From the NCBI GenBank assembly GCA_020024285.1, contig JAHHTZ010000004.1, positions 62,001 through 126,000 on the forward strand: 64,000 nucleotides of DNA, written 5' to 3'. The notes below the pieces were generated by a model. That model did not search any database. It was not told the origin of the DNA and saw only the letters and a program-made list of their open reading frames with translations. Below, piece after piece: positions 17,812 to 26,917 of this stretch (position 1 is its first letter; each line of letters begins with the position of its first letter). Origin of the DNA: Oscillospiraceae bacterium (GTDB lineage Bacteria; Bacillota; Clostridia; Oscillospirales; Ruminococcaceae). The translations under genes and the position numbers were made by a program.

Positions 17812-18714
17812 TTATTTTTTCATCTTAGGATCGAGCACGTCGCGGATTCCGTCACCCAAAAGGTTAAAGCCCAATACGGTGAGCAGGATCGCAAAACCGG
17901 AGAAGATGGAAATATGCGGCGCAACTGCCAGACAATCCTGTCCTGCTTTGAGGATTCCGCCCCAGGATGCAGTTGGCGGAACGATGCCCAAGCCCAAAAA
18001 GCTCAGGGAGGATTCGGTCAGGATCGCACCTGCAACGTTCAGCGTTGCGTAAACGATAACTTCAGAAACAACATTTGGAAGGATGTGTTTGAAGATGATC
18101 CTTCCATCCGATGCGCCCAGTGCGCTGACCGCTTTGATGTACTCTTCATTTTTTACCATCAAAACCTGCCCGCGGATGATGCGCGCATAGCCCGGAATGT
18201 TGGAAATACCGATTGCCAAAATAATGTTCTGGATGCCTTCGCCCAATGCCGTCAACAGCAGCAGCGCCAGCAAAATGAACGGGAAGGCGAACATGCCATC
18301 CATAATTCTCATCAAAACGTTGTCGACCCAGCCGCCCATGTAGCCAGAAATCAAGCCGAGCACCACACCGCACACTGCGCCTACGAGCATACCGCCGATG
18401 GATACGAGGATGGATACGCGTGCGCCGTAGACAATGCGGGTAAACAGGTCCCTTCCGTATTCGTCGCCGCCGAAGAGCATGCCGTTTGTTCCCGGCTTTG
18501 CATGAATATTCAGGAAGTCCATTTCGTATGGGTCCTTGGGACAGATGCTGGGACCGAAAATCGCTAAAAATACAACGATCAGGACGATGACGAGTCCGAC
18601 AACAGCGGATTTATTTCGAACGAGCTTTCGCCAGACGCTGTTTGCCTTGCGCTCTCGAATGATCATCTCCGCCTGGCTTTTTTCATCCAATGCCAATTTG
18701 ATGTTCTCAGCCAT
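17812..18714 (-). CDS. Peptide ABC transporter permease, DppC type
   Basis: The 300-residue protein has a cytosolic N-terminus, six predicted membrane helices and the permease EAA-loop region (YIKAVSALGASDGRIIFKHILPN). It ends with GDGIRDVLDPKMKK, the usual DppC/OppC ending. Its ATG overlaps the dppB stop codon by one base (TAATG), a sign of coupled translation. Confidence 0.95.
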   Translation of the reverse strand: MAENIKLALDEKSQAEMIIRERKANSVWRKLVRNKSAVVGLVIVLIVVFLAIFGPSICPKDPYEMDFLNIHAKPGTNGMLFGGDEYGRDLFTRIVYGARVSILVSIGGMLVGAVCGVVLGLISGYMGGWVDNVLMRIMDGMFAFPFILLALLLLTALGEGIQNIILAIGISNIPGYARIIRGQVLMVKNEEYIKAVSALGASDGRIIFKHILPNVVSEVIVYATLNVAGAILTESSLSFLGLGIVPPTASWGGILKAGQDCLAVAPHISIFSGFAILLTVLGFNLLGDGIRDVLDPKMKK

Positions 18715-19676
18715 TAATGTCCACCTCCCTGAGATTCATAGCTTACCTTTGGATTGAGGTACATATAAATAATGTCTACAACAAGGTTGATTACCACATA
18801 GAACAGTGCCATGAACAAAACGCAGCCCTGAATTACACCATAGTCTTTGTTTCCGATTGCTTCTACGATCAGTTTTCCCATGCCGGGCCAGCTGAAAATG
18901 GTTTCAACCAGGATCGAGCCACCCATCAAAGCGGAAAAGCGCATACCGATTACGGTAACGATGGGAGGGAATGCGTTTTTGAGTGCGTGCTTCATGATAA
19001 CGACATACTCTTTGATGCCTTTTGCACGAACTGCTTTGATGTAATCCTTATTGATGACTTCCAGCATACTGGAGCGTGTGATGCGCGCAAAGTTTGCCAT
19101 GGAGCCTGTGGACAGACAGAGCGCCGGCAAAATCAGGTGGCTGATGATGTCACCCAAGCCGTTTTCCCATGTGCCCATTCCGATGGAGGGCAGCCAGTTG
19201 AGCTGTACACAGAACACAAGCACCATCATCAGGGACAGCCAGAACGAAGGAACCGAAACACCCACAAGCGCTCCAAACATGGAGATATAGTCAAACGGTG
19301 TGTACTGTTTGATTGCTGAGATGATCCCGACCGGAATGCCGATCAGCAGAGCGATCACAATACTGGACAGCGCCAGATTGAGGGTGTTCGGGATTTTTTG
19401 CAAAATCAAATCGAGGACAGGCTGGTTATAACGATAGGATTTTCCCAAATCTCCGTGCAGGACGCCGCTGAGATAGTTTACAAACTGTTTTGGGATGCTG
19501 TCGTTTAGACCCAGCTCCTCCGTCAGGGCTTCTACCGCCTCAACGGATGCCTCAGGTCCCAGGATGATCATTGCCGGATTGCCGGGCATCACGCGTGTGA
19601 TAGTAAAGACAATGGTGACAACGATCAACATAACGGGAATCAGTTGCAGTAACCTTTTCAGGATAATTTTCAGCAT
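18714..19676 (-). CDS. Peptide ABC transporter permease, DppB type
   Basis: The 320-residue protein has six helices, the N-terminal LLQLIPVMLIVVTIVFTI helix and MPGNPA motif, the EAA-loop (YIKAVRAKGIKEYVVIMKHALKN) and the LVVDIIYMYLNPKVSY ending of DppB/OppB. Ribosome site AAAGGAG is 8 nt before the ATG. It is separated from the substrate-binding gene by 183 nt that contain a terminator hairpin, so the membrane components may be made in smaller amounts than the binding protein. Confidence 0.95.
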   Translation of the reverse strand: MLKIILKRLLQLIPVMLIVVTIVFTITRVMPGNPAMIILGPEASVEAVEALTEELGLNDSIPKQFVNYLSGVLHGDLGKSYRYNQPVLDLILQKIPNTLNLALSSIVIALLIGIPVGIISAIKQYTPFDYISMFGALVGVSVPSFWLSLMMVLVFCVQLNWLPSIGMGTWENGLGDIISHLILPALCLSTGSMANFARITRSSMLEVINKDYIKAVRAKGIKEYVVIMKHALKNAFPPIVTVIGMRFSALMGGSILVETIFSWPGMGKLIVEAIGNKDYGVIQGCVLFMALFYVVINLVVDIIYMYLNPKVSYESQGGGH

Positions 19677-19719
19677 GCTCTCAACTCCTTTATCCTTCTC
19701 TTTGCTCTAACAAAAATAT

Positions 19720-19737
19720 CGTCCATAATTTTGGACG
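19720..19737. promoter_or_regulatory. Palindrome CGTCCA-N6-TGGACG upstream of dppB
   Basis: A perfect 6+6 inverted repeat in the AT-rich leader between the dppA terminator and dppB. A TATAAT-like box lies upstream (leftward sense) near 19770, so it may mark an internal promoter and operator. Confidence 0.35.
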
Positions 19738-19798
19738 TATTGCATAATAAAATCGAATATTTTGTCGTATTATATATAATTTCTCCTGATTTTTGTCC

Positions 19799-19833
19799 GA
19801 AAAAAGGCTCTTTACAAAAGAGCCTTTTTTTCG
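19799..19833 (-). terminator. Attenuating terminator between dppA-like and dppB-like genes
   Basis: GGCTCTTT-ACA-AAAGAGCC flanked by A6 and T7. Lying inside an operon, it probably lets the substrate-binding protein be made in excess over the permeases. Confidence 0.85.
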
Positions 19834-19859
19834 TATTCAAAATTGCAGCGCAGAGCTGT

Positions 19860-21491
19860 TTATTTTTTAAGCCATGTGTTGATTTCCGGAGAACAGATGA
19901 CAACATGTTTATCTGCGTAGCTCAGGTAACCCTGTACCTTCTTGCTCAAGCCGTCGATCACCTTGGTGTTGGCAAAGTCGATCTGCGCATCGGATTCAAC
20001 GATGATGCGCAAGGCCTGTTTATACAGTTTTGCACGTTCTGCGGTATCGCTTACCTTAACTGCTTCGTCCAGCAGGCGGTCTACTTCCGGATTGTTAAAG
20101 CACTGACCGTTTCCAAGGGAGCCGATTGCATCGCTGTGGAACATCTTGTTGAGGTAGAAGTAAGGGTCCGGGTCCCAGGTCCAGCTCATGGCGATGATCG
20201 GAGCCTTACCGGATGCGCCCATTGCGCTGAAGGTACCCCATTGTGCTGTTTTGATCTGAATGTCGACGTTGAGGTTCTTCTTCATGTACTGCTGGAAGAT
20301 TGTCGCGATCTTCATGGAAACTTCACTGTCGGAGGTGTAATATTCTACAGCAAATCCGTCCGGATATCCTGCCTCTGCAAGGAGAGCCTTTGCAGCTTCC
20401 GGATCATATGCCGGCACTTCTTTTTCGAGTGCTTCGTCGTAGCCCCAGGACAGCGGAGGAAGCGGCATATAGGCGCGCTCTGCATCGTCATAGAGATACA
20501 GCGCTTTTACCATCGCGTCGATATCGGTTGCCATAATCATTGCTTCGCGGACCTTTGGATCTTTCGTTGGTCCGTTTTCCATATTGAAGTAAATGTAGTT
20601 GACGCCCATGCCTGGGATTTCATTTGTGGTGAGCGTTTCATCCTTGCGGATGGTCTGGATGGACTCGCCCTTGAGGTCGTTTGCAATGTGGACCTCTCCG
20701 GAGCGCAGTGCATTTGCTCTCATATTGGCATCCACGATATAGCGGAACATCACGCCGTCAAGATATGGCTTTGGACCCCAGTAGGTATCGTTTCTTACAA
20801 GCTCGGTGCTCTGGTCTGTGATCCATTCCTTCATAGAGAACGGACCGGTCCCGACAAGGTGTGCACCAAATTCGTCGCCCCACCCTTCTACTTCCTCTTT
20901 TGGAACGATTACGTTTCCGCCGTTGTTGAGAGCAGAAATGAAGGATGCGTTTGGTGTTTTAAGGTGACACTCAATTTCGGTATCGCTCAAAACAACACAA
21001 TGGTCGAGCATATCGAGTCGCTGAAGGGCAGATTCTTTGGCAGAGCGCTCCAAAGAATACTTCACGTCCTCAGCGGTCATCTTTCTTCCGTCCTGGAACT
21101 TGCCCTTCTGGAAGTAAACATCGTCCCGCAGCTTAAAGGTGTAGACGTCACCTTCCTCGTTGGCGCTCCATTCTGTAGCAAGGGATGGAACCATTTCCAT
21201 ATCCTTGTTGTATCGAACCAGCGTATCACAGACGGTGTTGATGATCTGATTTTCATAGACACTCGTGTATTTGACAGGATCGAGGTTTGCAGGGATGGCG
21301 GACAGGGCCATTACAAGGACATCCCCGTATTTCTGCTCTTCCGGAACATCTGCTGCTGCTTCCTGAGAAGCGTCCGGCTTTTGAGTGTTATCCCCTGTCT
21401 GAGCGGTCGATTCTTCCTTTGCTCCGCATGCGCTGAGCATGGAGGACATCATCGAAACCGCCAGAAAGGCTGCTAAAAATCTCTTTTTCAT
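19860..21491 (-). CDS. Peptide ABC transporter substrate-binding lipoprotein, DppA type
   Basis: The 543-residue protein starts with a lipoprotein signal (MKKRFLAAFLAVSMMSSMLSAC, lipobox LSAC, lipid on Cys about 22) and an acidic/Thr linker, then an SBP family 5 (DppA/OppA) fold. Recognisable pieces include YTFKLRDDVYFQKG, GTGPFSMKEW and YDPEAAKALLAEAGYPDG. It is anchored outside the cell and delivers di/oligopeptides to the permeases encoded downstream. Ribosome site AAGGAGG. It lies 11 nt after the DUF1177 gene, so they are one transcript. Confidence 0.95.
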   Translation of the reverse strand: MKKRFLAAFLAVSMMSSMLSACGAKEESTAQTGDNTQKPDASQEAAADVPEEQKYGDVLVMALSAIPANLDPVKYTSVYENQIINTVCDTLVRYNKDMEMVPSLATEWSANEEGDVYTFKLRDDVYFQKGKFQDGRKMTAEDVKYSLERSAKESALQRLDMLDHCVVLSDTEIECHLKTPNASFISALNNGGNVIVPKEEVEGWGDEFGAHLVGTGPFSMKEWITDQSTELVRNDTYWGPKPYLDGVMFRYIVDANMRANALRSGEVHIANDLKGESIQTIRKDETLTTNEIPGMGVNYIYFNMENGPTKDPKVREAMIMATDIDAMVKALYLYDDAERAYMPLPPLSWGYDEALEKEVPAYDPEAAKALLAEAGYPDGFAVEYYTSDSEVSMKIATIFQQYMKKNLNVDIQIKTAQWGTFSAMGASGKAPIIAMSWTWDPDPYFYLNKMFHSDAIGSLGNGQCFNNPEVDRLLDEAVKVSDTAERAKLYKQALRIIVESDAQIDFANTKVIDGLSKKVQGYLSYADKHVVICSPEINTWLKK

Positions 21492-21502
21492 ATAAATCCT
21501 CC

Positions 21503-22447
21503 TTACTGGTTCGATTTTCCTTTGGTCTGGAAATGATTCATCGGACCGTATTTTTCCAAGATCATCTCGTATTCTTTTTTATCATAGAACTGACAGTTCT
21601 CTGCTGTAAACGATTTGGCTACCTCCAGCGCAAAGCGTGCTGCCGATTCCACGTCCACAAAGTGGGAAGCTCCCGTTGCACACCCTGCAACCATCGTCTG
21701 TGTTGTGATGGCAACGCCGACAACCGGTGCATGTGTTGCGATTGCCGGCTGAAGGATGCTGTTGAGGTGGAACAGATCGTTTCCGTAAGGTGTGATATCC
21801 TGCTGAGAGAGTGCGAACACATTGGGACATTCCCCGCTTGTCACTTCCATGATATCCAGCAAATCGTTGCTCACCTTGAGGATGTAGCCCTCTTTGATCG
21901 TTGGAGAAATGGCAAAGCCGCGTTTGTTGCTGATTCGGTTGCCCTTTGTGGTGTCAATGGACAGGATGGCATCCATCTCGCCGTCCACTTCTGCCTCATT
22001 CATCTGGACCATATTGACGGGAGAACCCATAAATGGTACCGGCTTGTGCGGGCTGGTCGGTGCATTGGGGCAGATATGCGTACTGATGATGACATCGCCC
22101 TCCAGTACGTCCCCTCTTGTCTGCATGTTGAGCAGCTTTGCCGCCACAGTGAGCGCGGACAGTGCGCCGTCACCATCCGAAACAAACCCGATCTGCTCCG
22201 GTCTTGCTCCAAGGCCTCCCAAACGTCCGATGACGCCCAGGGTTGGAGCGGTCCCTCCTGCTGTTTTTCCGTTTTTGCCTGCGATCTTTACCTTGATGAA
22301 ATCCGTAGAGCCTTTTGCCCCCGCCATTTTTGTGATATTTACATTTGCATCCTTATTCAGAGAAAGTAAATATTGTTTCACCACTTCACCGCTTGCCGAG
22401 GAACTGTCGAGAATATCGAACAGCTCTGCCAGTTCTTTGATTAACAT
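21503..22447 (-). CDS. DUF1177 family protein
   Basis: The 314-residue protein matches my memory of DUF1177 proteins, which accompany peptide transporters and M20/M55-type peptidases. Conserved-looking pieces are GVIGRLGGLGARPEQIGFVSDGDGA, STHICPNAP and DAILSIDTTKGN, rich in His, Asp and Cys that could bind a metal. There is no signal peptide, so it acts in the cytoplasm. The ATG at 22445-22447 has GGAGG 7 nt upstream; an upstream extension of 51 residues is not plausible coding sequence. Function is unknown; position as first gene of the operon suggests an enzyme for the imported peptide. Confidence 0.8.
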   Translation of the reverse strand: MLIKELAELFDILDSSSASGEVVKQYLLSLNKDANVNITKMAGAKGSTDFIKVKIAGKNGKTAGGTAPTLGVIGRLGGLGARPEQIGFVSDGDGALSALTVAAKLLNMQTRGDVLEGDVIISTHICPNAPTSPHKPVPFMGSPVNMVQMNEAEVDGEMDAILSIDTTKGNRISNKRGFAISPTIKEGYILKVSNDLLDIMEVTSGECPNVFALSQQDITPYGNDLFHLNSILQPAIATHAPVVGVAITTQTMVAGCATGASHFVDVESAARFALEVAKSFTAENCQFYDKKEYEMILEKYGPMNHFQTKGKSNQ

Positions 22448-22587
22448 CACCCATCCTCCTTTGATTCTTAAAATCCGCAAAGAACAATACCATATCGTTG
22501 GCTGTATTTTCGATTGGCTGACTTTATTATAGCAGCAGCAAAAAGTGAAATCTATATTCGCGGTGCCCACAATTTGAATGGCGAAAT

Positions 22588-22600
22588 GTGCACCGTGCAC
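22588..22600. promoter_or_regulatory. GTGCAC-N-GTGCAC element between pucR and the DUF1177 operon
   Basis: Two GTGCAC palindromes one base apart lie upstream of a leftward TATAAT (near 22526-22531) that should serve the DUF1177/dpp operon. It is a candidate site for the PucR regulator encoded just upstream. Confidence 0.4.
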
Positions 22601-22616
22601 TTTTTCCCTCTAAATT

Positions 22617-24224
22617 TTATAGCAGTTCTTTCACAAAAATAGCAAGGAACAGGTTATAAAAATCATCACTTTTTTCCAAGTCGACATGGAGGATCGCTTC
22701 GATCTTTGCCAGCTTTTCGGTGAGGGTGTTGCGATGGATGAAAAGCTCCTCCGCTGTTTTTTTGCGCACTCCCTTATTTTTGATCAGCACGGTCAGCACC
22801 TTGAGCAGGTCGGAGTGATGCTCTTTGTCATACTGCTCGAGCACCCCGATGGTACGCTGTGTATATTGAATAAAATATTCATTCATGCTGTGCAGCAATC
22901 CCTGCTCCAAAAGCACGTCATCCGAAAACATCAGCTTTTTGTTCTTAAATTTTTTGCGGCATATCGTGATGACGTTCTGCGCCTCCTTGTATTTGCTTTT
23001 GATGCTTATGTAGTCCTCTATTTGCAGGACGCATCCCACCGTGACATCAATTTCGAGGTTGTCCTTGATAAAATCGATGATCGATTCGATCAGATGCTCA
23101 AGCTCCGTGCGGTCATTCTTCTTGAGCAGCAGAACGAACAGATCCCCCTTTGAAATAACCACATTTTTAAGGTGATGGTAGAGGGTAAAATTAGAAATGA
23201 ATTGCAGGATGCAGTTTTTGATGTGCTGGATCTCTACTTCCGTTTTGTTTTTGATGTGCTCCTGAAAGTTGTCGATGTTAAACAGCACCATGCAAAACGG
23301 GGGCGCAGGCCAGTTCAGACTTTGCGCGCGATAATTGAGCGCCTGCGGGCTTTTGATGTTTTCCATGATGATATCGACAAACAGGTTGTCATCAAACACG
23401 CTGCTGCTCTTTTTTACCGCCTGCATCTTGATGTATTGCAGGGTAATGGTATCGATTGCGTGGTGCATCACGGCTCTCACGTTTTTGGTCAGCCCCATTG
23501 CCCCGCAGCATACCGCCACGCAGCCCACAACCATGTGGTGGACATAGATTTTGAACACGCTCCACAACTCATTGTTGTATTTTATGTTTTGAAACACTGC
23601 ATTAGAAGACTTAAACTCGATGTATTCGGGATTGCTGAGAAAATCATTTACCTCAAAGGGGATTGCAGAGCCTTTTTGGGGGCTTTTCGCAAGCAGGATG
23701 CCGCTTCCGTCGAGGATGAGGGTGGGGAGATGTAAGATGTCATAGATCTTATCACAGGATTCCTGAAAATCTCCTTCGGACAGCATCACCTTCATGAACT
23801 CATTTTGTATTTTTTCGCTGCTGTCGTAATTTGGGGTGGATGCCTCCATCATCAGGCGGTAGACGATTTTTTTAAGCTCTGCATACTTGAGGCGGTTGGG
23901 TGTTTCAATGATGGGTATCTTCAAACGGTTTGATTCTTCCATGACATTTTTGGGGACCTCCCCTAAAAATCTTGTCTTTAGGATGATGGCTGCCCCTCCC
24001 GCCTTATGCATGTCCTGCACCAGATGGAGCAGACCGTCCTTGCGGTCGCGCAGGGAATATCCTGTTGTGGTCAGCAGCTCGCCCTCCATCAGCCACGGAG
24101 CGATATCCGGCACTTCCATACCATCGACAACAAGGATTTCATTTTGCAGTCCCCCTGCCCCCGATATTACTTTGCAATCCAGTTTATGGAGTTCTTCCAT
24201 CACTTGTTTTACGGTCAATTCCAT
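22617..24224 (-). CDS. PucR family transcriptional regulator
   Basis: The 535-residue protein has an N-terminal PucR sensor domain (MELTVKQVMEELHKLDCKVISG, with EVPDIAPWLMEGELLLTTGY-like sequence), a middle GGDEF-like/GAF-like region and a C-terminal PucR helix-turn-helix (VRKKTAEELFIHRNTLTEKLAKIEAIL, then DFYNLFLAIFVKELL). PucR proteins usually activate purine, amino-acid or other catabolic operons in response to substrate. It is transcribed in the same direction as the DUF1177/Dpp/M20 genes 170 nt downstream and is its likely regulator. Start follows AAAGGAG. Confidence 0.92.
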   Translation of the reverse strand: MELTVKQVMEELHKLDCKVISGAGGLQNEILVVDGMEVPDIAPWLMEGELLTTTGYSLRDRKDGLLHLVQDMHKAGGAAIILKTRFLGEVPKNVMEESNRLKIPIIETPNRLKYAELKKIVYRLMMEASTPNYDSSEKIQNEFMKVMLSEGDFQESCDKIYDILHLPTLILDGSGILLAKSPQKGSAIPFEVNDFLSNPEYIEFKSSNAVFQNIKYNNELWSVFKIYVHHMVVGCVAVCCGAMGLTKNVRAVMHHAIDTITLQYIKMQAVKKSSSVFDDNLFVDIIMENIKSPQALNYRAQSLNWPAPPFCMVLFNIDNFQEHIKNKTEVEIQHIKNCILQFISNFTLYHHLKNVVISKGDLFVLLLKKNDRTELEHLIESIIDFIKDNLEIDVTVGCVLQIEDYISIKSKYKEAQNVITICRKKFKNKKLMFSDDVLLEQGLLHSMNEYFIQYTQRTIGVLEQYDKEHHSDLLKVLTVLIKNKGVRKKTAEELFIHRNTLTEKLAKIEAILHVDLEKSDDFYNLFLAIFVKELL

Positions 24225-24486
24225 AATATAACTCCTTTCGTCCGTTGTATGATCTTTCCTGATAATTCCTCTCTCAACTTCGTTTATTATCTAACATTCT
24301 CTACCTATTTATATACCGTAACGTTTATGGCACTCATTGTATCACATTCACCTTTTTATGAAAAGCTTCTTTTATTTTTCCTCTTTGTGATAGAAATATG
24401 GTAAAATTTACATTCCATCTCTTTTTCTCCTTTTCAAAACTATGTATAATGGAACAAAGATATGATGTTAAGGAGATGAATCGTGA

Positions 24487-25461
24487 ATGAACGGCAAGGT
24501 TGTGGCAGTGATTTTGATTTCGGTGGTGGTTTTGATCGGTGCGGTGGTCATTCCTTTTATGATTTGGACGGGCAACCGCATCGAGTCTACTATGATGGCA
24601 ACGATGGATCTCATTCCTTCTGTGGAAAAGGCGATGGAAGAGGCCCTGAGCGAAGGAGCTTTGGAGGAGCAGGAGGATGCCCTCGAGGACAGTGAGGCTT
24701 CTTCGCGCATCCGACCGAGTGGAGTATCCGCGCAGGAGTCGCAGCTTGATTATTCCGACTTTCACTCCATCCGTATTTCCGTGGGGCAGCCCGATGTCAT
24801 TGTGCAGTCCGGCGACCGCTGGAACATTGAATACCGCATCCCAAGCCATGAGAAGATCGAGCGGTGCGAGCTGAAGGACGGCACCTTCTTCCTCGAAACC
24901 GACTTTCAGCATTTCAAAAGACCGACCCACGATGGCTGGTATGTGAAAATCACCGTCCCCAAGACTGCGCAGCTGAATTCGTTATCCCTCACCTCGGTCA
25001 CAGGGGAGGTCACCGTAAACAGCCTGACTGCACAGTCCATCGAGGCAGAATCCGTTTCGGACGAAATCACCCTGTCTAATATCAAGGCAAAAGACGGAAA
25101 ATTCAAGTCCGTTGCCGATGATATTGCTTTGAGCGGCGTGGAGTTTTCCTCCCTCGAAGCGTTCAGCACCTCCGGCGATATCAGCATCGACGGCACCGCA
25201 GACCGTGTATCGCTCAAAACCGTTTCCGGGGACTGCTCGTTATCCGGTGCGTTTCATACCTCCTGTGACATGGTGAGTGTATCCGGGGATATTTCTGCTA
25301 TCGTTTCCCACCGGATCGATGTGGACGGGAGATCACACGGCGGAATTTCCTATAACAAGGATTCGTACCGCGAAAACTTCCGCCTGCGGCAAAAGGGAGC
25401 TCCGGAGCTTGTGGCAGAGAGCACCTCGGGAGAAATCCTCATCGAAGCAAAGGAATCATAA
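24487..25461 (+). CDS. DUF4097-type beta-repeat protein with N-terminal membrane anchor
   Basis: The 324-residue protein has a membrane helix (residues 5-28), an acidic helical linker (about 35-75) and then a C-terminal beta-helix-like region. Successive Ser/Asp-rich strands there (LTSVTGEVTVNSLT, AESVSDEITLSNI, FSTSGDISIDGT, KTVSGDCSLSG, VSVSGDISAI) are the DUF4097/adhesin-like repeat pattern. It probably faces outside the cell. No enzymatic residues are evident. In other Firmicutes such proteins accompany envelope-stress regulators, but none is adjacent here. Start ATG lies 10 nt after AAGGAGA. Confidence 0.75.
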   Translation: MNGKVVAVILISVVVLIGAVVIPFMIWTGNRIESTMMATMDLIPSVEKAMEEALSEGALEEQEDALEDSEASSRIRPSGVSAQESQLDYSDFHSIRISVGQPDVIVQSGDRWNIEYRIPSHEKIERCELKDGTFFLETDFQHFKRPTHDGWYVKITVPKTAQLNSLSLTSVTGEVTVNSLTAQSIEAESVSDEITLSNIKAKDGKFKSVADDIALSGVEFSSLEAFSTSGDISIDGTADRVSLKTVSGDCSLSGAFHTSCDMVSVSGDISAIVSHRIDVDGRSHGGISYNKDSYRENFRLRQKGAPELVAESTSGEILIEAKES

Positions 25462-25519
25462 AGCAGGCACACGCCTCCTGTCGGGACATTCGCCGTCCTT
25501 TTGAAGTGCCCTTGCAAAA

Positions 25520-25557
25520 GAACAGCGGCAGCGTCCAAAGACGCTGCCGCTGTTCTT
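25520..25557. terminator. Terminator between convergent DUF4097 and zupT genes
   Basis: GAACAGCGGCAGCGTC and its complement around CAAA, followed by TTTCTA; a strong 16-bp stem. Confidence 0.85.
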
Positions 25558-25570
25558 TCTATGCTGTTGA

Positions 25571-26374
25571 TTATAAAAACAGAAGGAGGCTGACTGCCAT
25601 GACGATCATGCCGGAGATGAGCCCGTAGATTGCGAGGTGGTGCTCTCCGTATTCGTGCGCCGCAGGAAGGAGCTCGTCAAAGGAGATGAACACCATGATC
25701 CCTGCCACACCTGCAAACAGCATCCCGAACACGAGGTCGTTCATAAAGGGCTTGAGCAAAAACCAGCCTACCAGCGCGCCGAACGGCTCGGCAAGTCCCG
25801 ACGCGAAGGAGTAGACAAAGGCTTTTTTCTTCGAGCCGGTTGCCTGATAGATCGGCACCGAAACGGCAATGCCCTCCGGGATATTGTGGATGGCGATGGC
25901 TGCCACGATGGGGATGGCGATGTTTGGCTGCTGCAAGGCGGAAATAAAGGTCGCAAGCCCCTCCGGGAAGTTGTGGATGGCGATGGCAAGTGCGGTGAAC
26001 AGCCCCATGCGCATCAGCTTATCCGTCTTTTTCACATCCTGCGACTGCTCCTCCACCCGCTTTACCTCATGCGGATTTTCATTCGATGGGATCAGCTTAT
26101 CGATGACGGCGATGATGAGCATTCCGCCAAAGAACGCCCCCACCGTCGCCCAGCTCCCCTGCTTGAGCCCAAGCTGTGCCACGAGCGAATCCTGCGCCTC
26201 CATGAAGATTTCGACAAGGGACACATAGATCATCACGCCCGCCGAAAATCCAAGGCTGACGGAGAGGAACTTGCGGTTTGTATGCTTACATAAAAATGCG
26301 ATCATGCTGCCGATGCCGGTGCTCAATCCCGCAAAAAGTGACATTCCGAACGCCATCAAAATATCTTCTGTCAT
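25571..26374 (-). CDS. zupT: ZIP family metal transporter ZupT
   Basis: The 267-residue, eight-helix protein carries the two ZIP metal-site motifs, HNFPEG (TM4) and HNIPEG (TM5), plus the SMIAFLCKH and SLGFSAGVMIYVSLVE segments of ZupT. It imports Zn2+, Fe2+, Mn2+ or similar divalent ions across the cytoplasmic membrane. Ribosome site GGGAGGATG. It lies downstream of flavodoxin and DUF2325 genes in the same direction, separated by a terminator hairpin, and close to the Feo genes, which fits a metal-uptake cluster. Confidence 0.95.
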   Translation of the reverse strand: MTEDILMAFGMSLFAGLSTGIGSMIAFLCKHTNRKFLSVSLGFSAGVMIYVSLVEIFMEAQDSLVAQLGLKQGSWATVGAFFGGMLIIAVIDKLIPSNENPHEVKRVEEQSQDVKKTDKLMRMGLFTALAIAIHNFPEGLATFISALQQPNIAIPIVAAIAIHNIPEGIAVSVPIYQATGSKKKAFVYSFASGLAEPFGALVGWFLLKPFMNDLVFGMLFAGVAGIMVFISFDELLPAAHEYGEHHLAIYGLISGMIVMAVSLLLFL

Positions 26375-26393
26375 AACATCCTCCCTTACTCAT

Positions 26394-26424
26394 AAAAAAA
26401 GAGAGCCCGAGGGCTCTCTTTTTT
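26394..26424 (-). terminator. Terminator after flavodoxin gene
   Basis: AAAAAAAGAGAGCC-CGA-GGGCTCTCTTTTTT between flavodoxin and zupT; symmetrical, so it could act on either strand. Confidence 0.9.
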
Positions 26425-26428
26425 CTTG

Positions 26429-26854
26429 TTAGCCTACCAATGCTGCGCCCAGTGCGCTGCAGGAGCTGAGTCCATCGTCATCCGGTTTTTCCTGGCATAT
26501 TACGCTCTCGCAGGCAAGGTTTGCGCCGGCAGCGCGGCAGGTTTCTTCCCAGTTTCTCATCCATTCGCCGTCGCCCCAGCCGTAGGAGCCAAAGAGTGCG
26601 ATCTTCTTCTGGCTGAGGTGGTCTTTGCAGGACTCGAACATTGGATCAAATTCCGATTCCTCCAAAACCTCTGATCCCATTGCAGGGCATCCGAATGCGA
26701 TCGCATCATAGGAATCCATCATATCCGCAGAAAAATCAGAACAGGTTGTCAGCACGACCTCTGCGCCCTGTGCTTTTGCACCTTCTGCAACGGCAGAAGC
26801 CATAGCCTCTGTGTTTCCTGTTCCGCTCCAATAAACAACTGCAACCTTACTCAT
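26429..26854 (-). CDS. Flavodoxin
   Basis: The 141-residue protein has the FMN phosphate loop WSGTGNTEAMA, the Rossmann strands (IAFGCPAMGSE and ALFGSYGWGDGEWM, the second isoalloxazine loop) and the short-chain flavodoxin length. Flavodoxins replace ferredoxin as soluble electron carriers when iron is scarce. It follows the DUF2325 gene by 63 nt on the same strand, under a region bearing an iron-type operator and a direct repeat, which agrees with iron-limited expression. Confidence 0.95.
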   Translation of the reverse strand: MSKVAVVYWSGTGNTEAMASAVAEGAKAQGAEVVLTTCSDFSADMMDSYDAIAFGCPAMGSEVLEESEFDPMFESCKDHLSQKKIALFGSYGWGDGEWMRNWEETCRAAGANLACESVICQEKPDDDGLSSCSALGAALVG

Positions 26855-26917
26855 AATAAAATCAACCTTTCTTCATTTGATGTATCAACAAGCTGCTTTG
26901 AGCCATTTGTTGCTTTG

